64,000 nucleotides of DNA from Deltaproteobacteria bacterium. GTDB taxonomy: Bacteria; Desulfobacterota; Desulfomonilia; UBA1062. Position 1 is the stretch's first letter; every line of letters starts with the position of its first letter. Made by a program: the position numbers and the translations under genes. The stretch is from assembly GCA_029552245.1 (NCBI GenBank), contig JAKPDW010000025.1:176104-240103 (forward strand), read 5' to 3'. The notes below the pieces were generated by a model. That model saw nothing but the letters and a program-made list of their open reading frames with translations, made no database searches and was not told the origin of the DNA. Of this stretch, positions 16,259 to 24,374 are shown one piece after another.

Positions 16259-16592
16259 GCCCCGGCCCGAGGCCCACCGTGCAGGCGAGGCCCCAGACGT
16301 TCACCCGCGTGCCGTCGGGCCTCTCGTACGATGAGAACATGGGGGAGAGCTCGTAGACGCCGAAGGCCATCCCCAGAAAAAGGCCCACCGCCGCACCCTG
16401 GTAGATGCGCTCGGTGTGATCCTTCGGGTGATCCATGAACGCGAGCGTCGCCGCCCCTGCGAGCGTCCCGATGGCCGCGCCCCAGAGCGAGTCCACGAGG
16501 ACCACTTCCAGGGACGACGATGCGGCCATCGAGGTGGCGGGGGCCGTCGCGAGGATGAGACACAGGGTGCCGAAAAGGACGATCTTCCTCAT
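16224..16592 (-). CDS. Small exported or inner-membrane glycine-rich protein, unknown function
   Basis: A 122-residue protein with a signal peptide (MRKIVLFGTLCLILATAPATSMAAS, probable cleavage near residue 23). Two hydrophobic small-residue segments follow (WGAAIGTLAGAATLAF and YQGAAVGLFLGMAFGVYEL), which look like glycine-zipper helices. No family was recognised. Its start overlaps the glpC stop by 4 nt, suggesting it is the distal member of the glp transcript. Its 3' end runs 35 nt into ddl on the other strand. The composition of the last 25 residues is less convincing, so the C-terminus may be poorly conserved. Confidence 0.6.
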   Translation of the reverse strand: MRKIVLFGTLCLILATAPATSMAASSSLEVVLVDSLWGAAIGTLAGAATLAFMDHPKDHTERIYQGAAVGLFLGMAFGVYELSPMFSSYERPDGTRVNVWGLACTVGLGPGPRPSRAGLWSW

Positions 16593-17845
16593 GGGGTTCC
16601 TCCTTTGATCGACGGGAAGAGGGATGCGACCCTCTCTGCAAGAGTGCGGCGCTTATTCGCCAGGGGCCCGCTGGACACGGCGTCCGCAACGATCTCGATG
16701 GGGTCCATGGCCGGCATGGCCGCGTAGTGGCCGAGCTGGATGCGGCAGGCGCCGCAGTCTGAGACCACGAGTTCACAGCCCGTCTCTCTCACCGCGCCTG
16801 CAGCGATGGCACCGAGTTTCGCCGCGGTTTCTCGGTTGCGCTTCTTGAACCCGTAGGTGCCTGAGAGGCCGCAGCAGTCGTTGTCGAGTACCGTGAAAGA
16901 GAGGCCGTCTATCATCTCGAAGAGGCCCACGGACGGGTACCCGATCCCGAGGGCGCGCAGGTGGCACGGGACATGGTATGCAATGGACGCCTCGACCCTC
17001 CCGATCGATCGCAACCCCTTGGCGTCCAGCCTGTCCTGTACCAACGGGAGGAGGTATTCGAAGATGTGGTACGTGTTCTCGGCTACCTTCCTGGCGCCGG
17101 GCACGTCGAGGATCCCGGGGTATTCCCTGGTGAGCGTGAGACCGCAGGAGGGGCAGGAGTACACGACGTCGAACCCCCGGTTCACGTACCTGGTGAGCAT
17201 GGACGCGTTCTTGAGGGCGAACTTCCTCGCCATCTCGAGGTCCCCGTTTCCCAGCGCCGGGAGGCCGCAACACTGCTGGCGGGGGATCGCCACACGGCAG
17301 CCGAAGGCGACAAGCAGGTCGATCGCCTTCCTGCCGATGTCAGGCCTGTTGAAGTTCAGGTGGCAACCGTGGAAGAACACGACCCTCCTGCCGCGTCCCT
17401 TGGATCTCCTTGTCCGCTCGAGCGAGAGGAACCTGAACTCGGGCAGGTCCGGGACATCGGAGACCCCCAGCAGGCCCATAGCCTGTTTGAACACAGGCAG
17501 GGGGGTGATCCTGTTCATCACCGGTGCGGCCAGCGACCCCATCTTCGAGAGGTGGTACGCGTTGGCGAACAGGTGCGAGCTCAGCGGGCTGAAGTGTTCC
17601 TTGCTGTATTTGAGCCGGGCCTTGAGGATGATGTCCGCCACCTCGACACCGTAGGGGCATGCCACCTGGCACCTCATGCAGTGGGAGCAATAGTTCACCC
17701 ACGCATCGACCGACTTCTCCCCGTCGAGGCGGAACCTTTGGGCGTCGGGCCCGGCCTGTTTGGGGCCGGGAAAGCGCGGCTCGACCTTTGCCACCGGGCA
17801 GTTCTCCACACATACGGTACACCGCATGCAGTGCTCGAAGCTCAT
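16589..17845 (-). CDS. glpC: Anaerobic glycerol-3-phosphate dehydrogenase, subunit C
   Basis: A 418-residue iron-sulfur subunit that passes electrons from GlpAB to the quinone pool. Two ferredoxin-type 4Fe-4S motifs lie at the N-terminus (HCMRCTVCVENCPV and YCSHCMRCQVACPYG). Two CCG-type cysteine clusters follow (HLNFNRP...QQCCGLPALG with SCPSCGLTL, and PCHLRAL...NDCCGLSGTYG with SDCGACRIQLG). The ATG at 17845 overlaps the glpB stop by 4 nt; longer in-frame sequence upstream is antisense-like and discarded. Confidence 0.92.
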   Translation of the reverse strand: MSFEHCMRCTVCVENCPVAKVEPRFPGPKQAGPDAQRFRLDGEKSVDAWVNYCSHCMRCQVACPYGVEVADIILKARLKYSKEHFSPLSSHLFANAYHLSKMGSLAAPVMNRITPLPVFKQAMGLLGVSDVPDLPEFRFLSLERTRRSKGRGRRVVFFHGCHLNFNRPDIGRKAIDLLVAFGCRVAIPRQQCCGLPALGNGDLEMARKFALKNASMLTRYVNRGFDVVYSCPSCGLTLTREYPGILDVPGARKVAENTYHIFEYLLPLVQDRLDAKGLRSIGRVEASIAYHVPCHLRALGIGYPSVGLFEMIDGLSFTVLDNDCCGLSGTYGFKKRNRETAAKLGAIAAGAVRETGCELVVSDCGACRIQLGHYAAMPAMDPIEIVADAVSSGPLANKRRTLAERVASLFPSIKGGTP

Positions 17846-19038
17846 GACAGCAACCTCTCGCACGCCCGGGCCGCGGCCGAGCCCGTCGCAATGGCGAGGC
17901 CGTGTCCGCAGCGGTGCCTCATGATCTCGCCGTGGGCAAGGATGCTCCCGCAGGCGAACAGGTTCTTCAGACCGCACCCAAGAGGCCTGAACGACGAGTC
18001 CACCTCGATGCCTGAGGCCTCCACGGGGTGGCCCGGCGAGAAGAAGTCGTTCAGGAACCAGTCCCTGCGCGGGCCCGGCACCTTCACGTCGAGGTCGAAA
18101 ACGGTCTCCCTCACCGAGCCCCTCTGGGCGAACAGCCCCCCGCCCACGAAAGACCCCGTGGCGAGGATGAATGCGCGTGCATGGGCACGCGAGGGCCTGC
18201 AGGGCCCGGCCATGGTGATCGCCTCCACCTGTCCGGACCTCGTCTCCACGCTCGCCACGGCGTTGCCCCAGTAGAGGTGGCCGCCGCGTGCCAGGAAGGC
18301 GTCCTTGAGCGCCCTGAACAGCCTGATCCCGGGGACCGATGGGGGCAGGGTCGGTATCTCGAAGATCTCCCTGCCCGTGGACGCCCGTATACGCTGGAGA
18401 ACGGCCTTCGGGTCTTTCAAGCCGAGCACGGCAGGGACGGCGATCTTTCCCGGCGGGAGCTCGAGACCGGATAGCCAGGCGCAGAAATCGTCCACGAACG
18501 AGGGTTCGTCGAACTTCGTCGCGAGGCCGAGGGTCGACGAGGTCCCCGCGTCGAACACCGAGACGCTCGTGTTCGCGAGCCTCGAGGTTATGTACGACGG
18601 GTAGAAGTCCCTGAGCCCCTTGAAAGAAACCACGTGGATGTGGGTCGTTGTGAAGCCGGAAGAGGCCTCCATGGTTATGGGGACGAGGCAGGTGGTCTTG
18701 GTCGTGCCTATGGGGGTGAGAATGCCCGTGTTCCTCCCGAGGGAGCCCCTGTAGGGGAGGCCCCGTTCTTCCATGAGCCCTAAAAACGCCTCGAGGGCAT
18801 CGATAACCGTGCGTCTGCCCGCGATCCTGTAGGGATGGTTGCGGGGCAGGCGGTCAATGCCCTTCATGGGGTCCTCGTGGGCCCCGAGCACGTCTATGCA
18901 TCCGGTCGAGAGGCAGCAGGCCGGGTCCCCCCTCGAGACGAGCGCAGTCCTGAACCCTTTTCCTGCCAGGTAGATGGAGGCCGTGAGGCCCGCCACGCCG
19001 CCGCCGATAATGACCACGTCGTAGCCGTGCTCACCCAT
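17842..19038 (-). CDS. glpB: Anaerobic glycerol-3-phosphate dehydrogenase, subunit B
   Basis: A 398-residue FAD-binding subunit with N-terminal Rossmann motif DVVIIGGGVAGLTASIYLAGKG and the family segments LVSRGDPACCLSTGCIDVLG and IPTLPPSVPGIRL. The C-terminus ends LFACGSILAHGEIMRHRCGHGLAIATGSAA. In E. coli GlpB helps anchor the GlpA-GlpB dimer to GlpC and the membrane. It overlaps glpA by 8 nt upstream and glpC by 4 nt downstream, showing tight translational coupling in the order glpA-glpB-glpC. Confidence 0.93.
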   Translation of the reverse strand: MGEHGYDVVIIGGGVAGLTASIYLAGKGFRTALVSRGDPACCLSTGCIDVLGAHEDPMKGIDRLPRNHPYRIAGRRTVIDALEAFLGLMEERGLPYRGSLGRNTGILTPIGTTKTTCLVPITMEASSGFTTTHIHVVSFKGLRDFYPSYITSRLANTSVSVFDAGTSSTLGLATKFDEPSFVDDFCAWLSGLELPPGKIAVPAVLGLKDPKAVLQRIRASTGREIFEIPTLPPSVPGIRLFRALKDAFLARGGHLYWGNAVASVETRSGQVEAITMAGPCRPSRAHARAFILATGSFVGGGLFAQRGSVRETVFDLDVKVPGPRRDWFLNDFFSPGHPVEASGIEVDSSFRPLGCGLKNLFACGSILAHGEIMRHRCGHGLAIATGSAAARACERLLS

Positions 19039-20545
19039 GGCCTTGCCCCATGGCGAGTATGCCCATGTATATGCTCTCTATGAGCTGCTCTTCCCTGAGC
19101 TGGTCCCCCCACAGGGCGGGCCTGATGCCCTTGAACCTCCTCTGGAGAAACTCCTTGAGGATCGACAGGGACACGTCTGGGTCCACCCGGCCCATCTCCT
19201 GCATGATGCCGAGGGCGCGGTAGGTGCAGAACCCGCCCTGGCAGGGGCCCATGCCCAGCCTCGTTCGGTGCTGGATGTCGCCCACGTAGGGGGTCGCCAT
19301 GGCGTTGACGGCCCTCTGGACGTCCGACCGGCTCACCAGCTCGCACTCGCAGACGATGTCATCAAGTTTCGAGAGGCGTTTCGACAGCGGGTAGCCGCTC
19401 AACTCGTCCTGGCCCTCCAGCGGCAGCTCGGCTGTCCTGCACGGGACCTTGAAGCCCAGCACATCCATGACGACGTCCACCGTCTTCTCGGCCATGAGCC
19501 TGTACGTGGTCAGCTTGCCGCCGAGGATGCTGATCATGCCGTTCTTGTGGTCGATGATCTGGAAGCCGCGGGAGATGGACCGGCCGTCGGCCTCTGTCCC
19601 GCTCGCCTTCAACAGCGGTCTCACGCCGGTGTAGGCGCGGATGAGCCTCGTGGTGCCGAAGGCCGGCACCATCTGCTCCGCCTGGGTGGTCACGGTGTCG
19701 ACCTCGGATGGATCGATCTCCAGGTTGTCGGGGCTGTCCACCGGGATCGAGGTGGTGCCCGCGAGGCAGACCGCCTCGTTGGGCACGATGATGTCCCCGT
19801 CGGAAGGCGGTCTGAGGCGGTTGATGACGACGTTCGTGAGCCTGTGGTTCGTGATCACCAGGCTCCCCTTGGACAGGGCCATGGGGACGCGCGACCCCGC
19901 CATCCTCGCTACCCTGTCCCCCCAGGCGCCGCTCGCGTTCACGACGATCCTGCCCCTGATCTCCTTGATCTCGCCGGTGAGCCGCTCCCTGGCCCTGATG
20001 CCCACGCACCGCCCCTTCTCCCGGATGATCTCCACCACCTCGTGGTGGGTGAGGATGTTGCCGCCCAGCCTGCGGGATGTCGTTGCGTTGAGCAGGCACA
20101 GCCTGAAGGGGTCGATGGAGCAGTCTGGCACTCTGACGGCCTCCTCGATGGCGGGGTTCAACGAGGGGACGAGCTCGAGGGCCTTGGAGGGCGACAGGAT
20201 CACAGTCTCGATCCCCGTGGCCTCGCAGCTCTTCAGAAACTCGTCTCGGTAGCGCTTGGAGTCTCCGGGAAGCCTCACGAAGAGACCGCCGGTGACTTCC
20301 ACGCACTTCTTGGCGATGGTTTTCAGGATGGCGTTTTCGGTGATGCATTCACGGGCGGCCTCCTTGTCCCGGACAGCGTACCTGGCGCCGCTGTGGAGCA
20401 GGCCGTGGCAGGCGCCTGTTGCTCCCGATGCGAAGTCTCCTCTTTCCACGAGATAGTGGGGAACACCCCTGAGGGCGAGATCCCTCGCGATGCCGCAGCC
20501 CGTAGCACCACCACCGATGATGATCACGTCCGTCCTTGTCGACAA
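19031..20545 (-). CDS. glpA: Anaerobic glycerol-3-phosphate dehydrogenase, subunit A
   Basis: The FAD-dependent catalytic subunit, about 504 residues. It contains TDVIIIGGGATGCGIARDLALRG, ERGDFASGATGACHGLLHSGARYAV, LVVNASGAWGD-like glycine motifs and GGKLTTYRLMAEKTVD. A C-terminal BFD-like domain carries cysteines in CECELVSRSDV and GPCQGGFCTYRA. The start is taken as TTG at 20545, after GAGAAAGG: in-frame ATGs at 20584 and 20608 fall inside or upstream of the predicted promoter. This start places the FAD motif at the expected distance from the N-terminus. An upstream start remains possible. Confidence 0.92.
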   Translation of the reverse strand: MSTRTDVIIIGGGATGCGIARDLALRGVPHYLVERGDFASGATGACHGLLHSGARYAVRDKEAARECITENAILKTIAKKCVEVTGGLFVRLPGDSKRYRDEFLKSCEATGIETVILSPSKALELVPSLNPAIEEAVRVPDCSIDPFRLCLLNATTSRRLGGNILTHHEVVEIIREKGRCVGIRARERLTGEIKEIRGRIVVNASGAWGDRVARMAGSRVPMALSKGSLVITNHRLTNVVINRLRPPSDGDIIVPNEAVCLAGTTSIPVDSPDNLEIDPSEVDTVTTQAEQMVPAFGTTRLIRAYTGVRPLLKASGTEADGRSISRGFQIIDHKNGMISILGGKLTTYRLMAEKTVDVVMDVLGFKVPCRTAELPLEGQDELSGYPLSKRLSKLDDIVCECELVSRSDVQRAVNAMATPYVGDIQHRTRLGMGPCQGGFCTYRALGIMQEMGRVDPDVSLSILKEFLQRRFKGIRPALWGDQLREEQLIESIYMGILAMGQGHG

Positions 20546-20579
20546 TGGCGGCCCTTTCTCAGCGCTCTCATACACGTGT

Positions 20580-20608
20580 ACCATATACAGCGGGCATTCC
20601 CCGGTCAA
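20580..20608 (-). promoter_or_regulatory. Sigma-70-type promoter for glpABC
   Basis: On the minus strand, TTGACC (20608-20603) and TATGGT (20585-20580) are separated by 17 bp. A perfect 10-bp palindrome TACACGTGTA (20571-20580) overlaps the predicted start site and could be an operator. Confidence 0.6.
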
Positions 20609-21088
20609 GCGGGGAAGGCCGCATGTTCGGCGGGGTTGGATGTGAACGAGGGTCGTCTACGCCTGAGCATGCGTGCTTAAGCGCAGACGATGGACCCCCG
20701 GCTCGGCGTCCCATGGGGAGGGGGCTTGCCGCGGGCGGACGGGCCGCCCACCCGCGTCGTTCTCCCCCCTGGTGGCGTGCGGGGGAGCCCCTTGAAGCAG
20801 GCCGGCGCGTACGGGCAAGCACAGGAATGGTTCGGGAAAGAGCCCCTCCAGCACGGACCTCCCATCCTGCACGACAACCCCCTCGTGGCCGAAGACCGTG
20901 GCGAGTTGCCGCGCCGGTGATCTTCCAGCCCCCTGTGACCCTCGCGATCCCCTCCATTGCCGAGGCGGTTTTTGCTGGTTGCCTGCCGCTGGCGTGGGAA
21001 GGGAGCGTCCAGGGGCGCCCTCTGTCCTGCGGGCGACGACCGACCTCCAGGGACAAGGAGAGGAGGGACGGGTATCTCGTTGCGGCGC
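20609..21088. other. Gene-free stretch between the M23 peptidase and glpA
   Basis: About 480 nt without a supportable gene. ORFs here on both strands have no recognisable domains and biased, repetitive composition. No convincing terminator with a T-run follows the M23 gene. Confidence 0.4.
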
Positions 21089-22693
21089 TCAACCCCTGTG
21101 GTGTCGCGACTTCTTGGCCGTGACCCTCTTTGAGTTGTTCAGGATGGTAAAGGGGTTGACGAACCGGCCGTTGCGCGTGATCCTGAAGTCCAGGTGAGGG
21201 CCTGTGGCCACTCCCGTCATGCCCACGTACCCTATCGTCTGACCGCGCTTGACCTTCTTGCCGGGCCTGATTCCCTTGGCGAACTTCGAGAGATGGCCGT
21301 AGTGGGTTATGTACCCGTTGGTGTGGCGAATGCGGACCACCTTCCCGAAACCGCCGTCCCACCCGGCGAAGATCACCCTGCCTGAGCCCACGGCGTGTAC
21401 GGGGGTGCCCATGTGCGCGGCGAAGTCGACCCCGTAATGGGGAAGCACGTCCCCGGTGATCGGGTGCACCCTGCTCGCCGTGAATCCTGAGGATACGTAC
21501 CTGTAGGACACCGGTGCCCTCAGGAAGCCGTCGTCGGTCTTTTTCCGTGAGGCGGATTTCGACGGGTGGCGCTGCTTGGAGCCCAAACGCTCTTTCGCCT
21601 TGGCGATGGAGAGGGCGCCCTTGTCTTTCGAGTGGTCGAAAGGTGTCGGGTGCACCGAGGTGACCCACAGCGGGGCTATGGGGGAGAGCACCTTTCCCTG
21701 AGCGAGCAGCTCGTATTTGAGTTGGGCAGGGTGTCGCAGAACGGGGAGGGGGCCGAGGTCATAGGAGGACACGAGGCTCATGTCATGTGATGCGTCGAGG
21801 TCGGACGTTTCCGGGGAGGCATCCGCCCTCGATACGTCCTTCCGCTTTTGAGGAATCGCCCGGCCGGGGTCGGTGGCCACGGTCGCCACTGGTGCTTTCT
21901 GGCGGGTTCCGGCGATGGCGACGACGCTGGAGTGGTACAGGACCAGGGGTTTCTTGCCCGGCGCCTTGTGGGCGATCTCCTCGAGCCCGACCCCGTCGGG
22001 GGTGAAGGAAAGCTCGAGCACATCCCCGGGTTTCAGGCTCGTGAGCCTGCAGACCTTGTTCGCCTTCCTGGAGACCTCGAGGGCGTCGGCCAGGCTGACG
22101 CCTTCCCGCACGAGTATCTCCGAGAAGATGTCCCCCTTGCGAATGACCACCGCCTTCTTGAGGGGGATCGTCCGGTCAGAGGACCCCTCGCGGACGGCCT
22201 GTGCCCGTGCCGGGGGTGCCTGGACACCGGTCGCCACTGGTGCTTTCTGGCGGTTCCCCGCGATGGCGACCACGCTGGAGTGGTACAGGACCAGGGGTTT
22301 CTTGCCCGGCGCCTTGTGGGCGATCTCCTCGAGCCCGGCCCCGTCGGGGGTGAAGGAAAGCTCGAGCACATCCCCGGGTTTCAGGCTCGTGAGCCTGCAG
22401 ACCTTGTTCGCCTTCCTGGAGACCTCGAGGGCGTCGGCCAGGCTGACGCCTTGCCGCACGAGTATCTCCGAGAAGATGTCCCCCTTGCGAATGACCACCG
22501 ACTTCTTGAGGGGGATCGTCCGGTCAGAGGACCCCTCTCGGACGGCCTGTGCCCGGTTTCCCCCCTGAGTTTCGGTGGCCGGGTCCTGACCGGCTGCGCT
22601 CACGAGCGAGGCAAGAAGGACCACGAAGATCACGACTGTCGTCGGTGCCGATATACGAAACCGCAGAAAGAGCGGGGTTTTTGCATGTGCCAT
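21089..22693 (-). CDS. M23-family peptidase with a tandemly duplicated OapA/LysM-like domain
   Basis: About 534 residues. A signal-anchor lies near residues 16-34. Two nearly identical 109-residue modules (about 47-155 and 163-271, four differences) follow, each resembling the OapA/LysM-like N-terminal module of cell-wall endopeptidases. After a linker, the C-terminal M23 (LytM/MepM-type) domain starts near 385. Zinc ligands His and Asp are in HYGVD; the usual HxH motif reads H-L-D. The enzyme probably cleaves peptidoglycan cross-links in the periplasm, or, if inactive, activates amidases. The ATG at 22693 has AGGGGAGG 9 nt upstream and a good promoter; the longer frame to 22777 would begin inside the promoter. 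Confidence 0.88.
   Translation of the reverse strand: MAHAKTPLFLRFRISAPTTVVIFVVLLASLVSAAGQDPATETQGGNRAQAVREGSSDRTIPLKKSVVIRKGDIFSEILVRQGVSLADALEVSRKANKVCRLTSLKPGDVLELSFTPDGAGLEEIAHKAPGKKPLVLYHSSVVAIAGNRQKAPVATGVQAPPARAQAVREGSSDRTIPLKKAVVIRKGDIFSEILVREGVSLADALEVSRKANKVCRLTSLKPGDVLELSFTPDGVGLEEIAHKAPGKKPLVLYHSSVVAIAGTRQKAPVATVATDPGRAIPQKRKDVSRADASPETSDLDASHDMSLVSSYDLGPLPVLRHPAQLKYELLAQGKVLSPIAPLWVTSVHPTPFDHSKDKGALSIAKAKERLGSKQRHPSKSASRKKTDDGFLRAPVSYRYVSSGFTASRVHPITGDVLPHYGVDFAAHMGTPVHAVGSGRVIFAGWDGGFGKVVRIRHTNGYITHYGHLSKFAKGIRPGKKVKRGQTIGYVGMTGVATGPHLDFRITRNGRFVNPFTILNNSKRVTAKKSRHHRG
21881..22555 (-). repeat. Tandem intragenic duplication (two units, period 348 bp)
   Basis: Segments 22229-22555 and 21881-22207 encode 109-residue units that differ at four residues only and remain almost identical at DNA level, implying recent duplication or ongoing gene conversion. 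Confidence 0.9.
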
Positions 22694-22759
22694 GGGATGG
22701 AACCTCCCCTTGGAATGCCCTGAAGTGAACGGTATCAGGCATGCAATGCATCGAGGGGA

Positions 22760-22788
22760 TCTATACACCAGGATCAAAGAAATGGCAA
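22760..22788 (-). promoter_or_regulatory. Sigma-70-type promoter for the M23 peptidase
   Basis: On the minus strand, TTGCCA (22788-22783) and TATAGA (22765-22760) are separated by 17 bp, in a locally AT-rich stretch, with a predicted leader of about 60 nt. Confidence 0.7.
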
Positions 22789-23140
22789 GTTCAGATATAC
22801 TCCAGTAAAATCAAAAAAATGCGTTGAACTTCACGATAGTTGGGTCCGGGTGGAATGCATGCACGCAGGAAGCCCCGTCTCTGGCGTCGGCCCGAATGTG
22901 CCGGCCTTCGGCCGGACAGGGCTCTTTCCTGTCACGCCCGTGCACGGATGGGCGCATGGCAAAGAATGTCGGGGTCGAGGGTGTGCCTGTCGCTCGTTCA
23001 GTGAGCGCCTACCCCTTGGCGAGCCTGCAAGGATCGGCTCAACGGGATGGCCCGGGTATGCCCCCTGGGCACCGGTGCGTTCCCCCTGCAGGCAAGCTGC
23101 GGGATACGACCCGGCAAGGCGGTGGTTTGCCTGGGGATGG
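22789..23140. other. Gene-free stretch upstream of the M23 promoter
   Basis: About 350 nt. The first 40 nt are AT-rich and belong to the promoter region of the M23 gene. The rest is GC-rich with no recognisable gene, RNA or terminator. Confidence 0.4.
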
Positions 23141-23422
23141 CTACAGGAGGTCGCTCCCGGAAGGTGGGAGTTCCTGGGCGGGTTTCGTGTAATCCCCCTT
23201 GCGCTTGTCTCGGTCGCGTTTTCTCTCCTGACAGAGGAAGAGCAGCGCCGCCGCGTTGGCCCTCACGAAAGCGAAGATGCTCTCGGGCCCAGAGTACTTC
23301 TCGTACCTCTCCAACGTGTCCTCGAGGTCGTGAATGACCCTTGCGAGGGTCTCCTCGTGGAGTTCGTGCTTCTTCTGTATCAGGATCTTCTTCGCCTGGA
23401 GTTCGGTTTCTTCCTTGTCCAT
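23141..23422 (-). CDS. Small charged helical protein, unknown function
   Basis: A 93-residue protein, very rich in Lys, Glu and Arg. A long predicted helix or coiled coil (KILIQKKHELHEETLARVIHDLEDTLERYEKYSG) is followed by a short hydrophobic patch (IFAFVRANAAALLFL) and a basic tail. No family was recognised. The ATG at 23422 is chosen because GGGGGATTGAGACC precedes it. Bacterial codon-like composition distinguishes it from shadows. It may be a cytoplasmic or membrane-proximal protein; no neighbour suggests a job. Confidence 0.5.
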   Translation of the reverse strand: MDKEETELQAKKILIQKKHELHEETLARVIHDLEDTLERYEKYSGPESIFAFVRANAAALLFLCQERKRDRDKRKGDYTKPAQELPPSGSDLL

Positions 23423-23661
23423 GGTCTCAATCCCCCTGCATGCATTCTCCCGCGATAGGTTAGGCCAACGATCCTCGCCGGTCAATCCTTTTCGTCCACG
23501 TTGTCAAGGCTCATGAGAAATTTCCCTTGCTAAACTCTTTCTCAATGTCCCCTGCCCGTATGTCCATGTGAGCACCGTGTTTCAGTCATGGGAGGGACCA
23601 AGGTTTATCCGTATTGAAGAGTCGGGACAGCCCTTTCGTCCACGTCCGGGGCAGGTGTCTC

Positions 23662-24009
23662 TCAGGGGGTCTTCTTTTCCTGGGCGGCGGACTTGGACCC
23701 TTTCGTGTTCTTCCCCTGCCTGCTCCTGAGATCCTTGAGATACTGCTCGTCCACCTTCCAGGTGAATTCCGAGACCTCGATCTTCTTCTTGTTCTCGACC
23801 CTCTTCATCGGCACAGGCTTGAGCGTGATCTCGAAGATCTTGCCCTCGCCGGTGTAGTTCTCCAGCGCCTCATCCAGGCTCTTGTAGACCTCTATCTTCT
23901 GGCCGCAGAACATGGCGTTCTTGATGATGGCGAATTCAATGGCCGAGGCGCCCCTCGCCCACGTGCAGACCACGAGGACCGCAAGGCATGCAGAGAGGAT
24001 CTTGCTCAT
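23662..24009 (-). CDS. Small periplasmic protein, unknown function
   Basis: A 115-residue protein with a Sec signal peptide (cleavage after GASA, about residue 23). The mature part contains one cysteine (MFCGQKIEVYKSLDEALENYTGEGKIFEITLKPVPMKR) and a highly basic C-terminal tail. GGAGGGTGG lies just before the ATG. No family was recognised. It stands alone between another small unknown gene and a repeat-containing intergenic region. Confidence 0.6.
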   Translation of the reverse strand: MSKILSACLAVLVVCTWARGASAIEFAIIKNAMFCGQKIEVYKSLDEALENYTGEGKIFEITLKPVPMKRVENKKKIEVSEFTWKVDEQYLKDLRSRQGKNTKGSKSAAQEKKTP

Positions 24010-24374
24010 AGGCCACCCTCCTGGCTAGTGTGTGGGGCATTTCACCCGAGATGTCAACACGGAGATGCGTGCGCGCCGCCGCCTCAACCCCGAGGCGGGG
24101 TACGTCGAGGGCCCGGCGGGTTTCCCCGAGGGTGATGATCGGCGGGCATATCATCACGGTCAACCATCGGGGTACGTCAAGGGTCCGCCGCGTTTCCCCG
24201 AGGTCTTCGACCGGGGCGACGACGTCCTGCACGTCTGCGAAGACGAACCTTGGAATCGCTGTGCATGGGCGCCCCGATCGCGTGCGGGCGTCGCTCGTCG
24301 TTGCCGGGACGGAGGGGCGATCGACATCGCCGTGGACAGGAACCGAAGACGAGGGCGCTCGCCGGGTTCCCTCG
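24010..24374. other. Intergenic region with a two-copy 35-bp repeat
   Basis: About 365 nt without a supported gene. Two 35-bp copies (24097-24131 and 24169-24203) match at 31 of 35 positions with a 72-bp period. Each begins GGGGTACGTC and ends GTTTCCCCGAGG, so each can fold GGGG to CCCC. Confidence 0.6.
24097..24203. repeat. Direct repeat, two 35-bp units with 72-bp period
   Basis: Unit 1 is 24097-24131 and unit 2 is 24169-24203, with four mismatches. The outer ends of each unit are complementary, so it could be a structured RNA or protein-binding element. No further copies were noticed in the window. Confidence 0.7.

Noticed and set aside
19037..20680. A 547-residue plus-strand frame opposite glpA
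   Set aside because: Antisense shadow of glpA with repetitive Asp/His/Arg/Gly content and no start signals.
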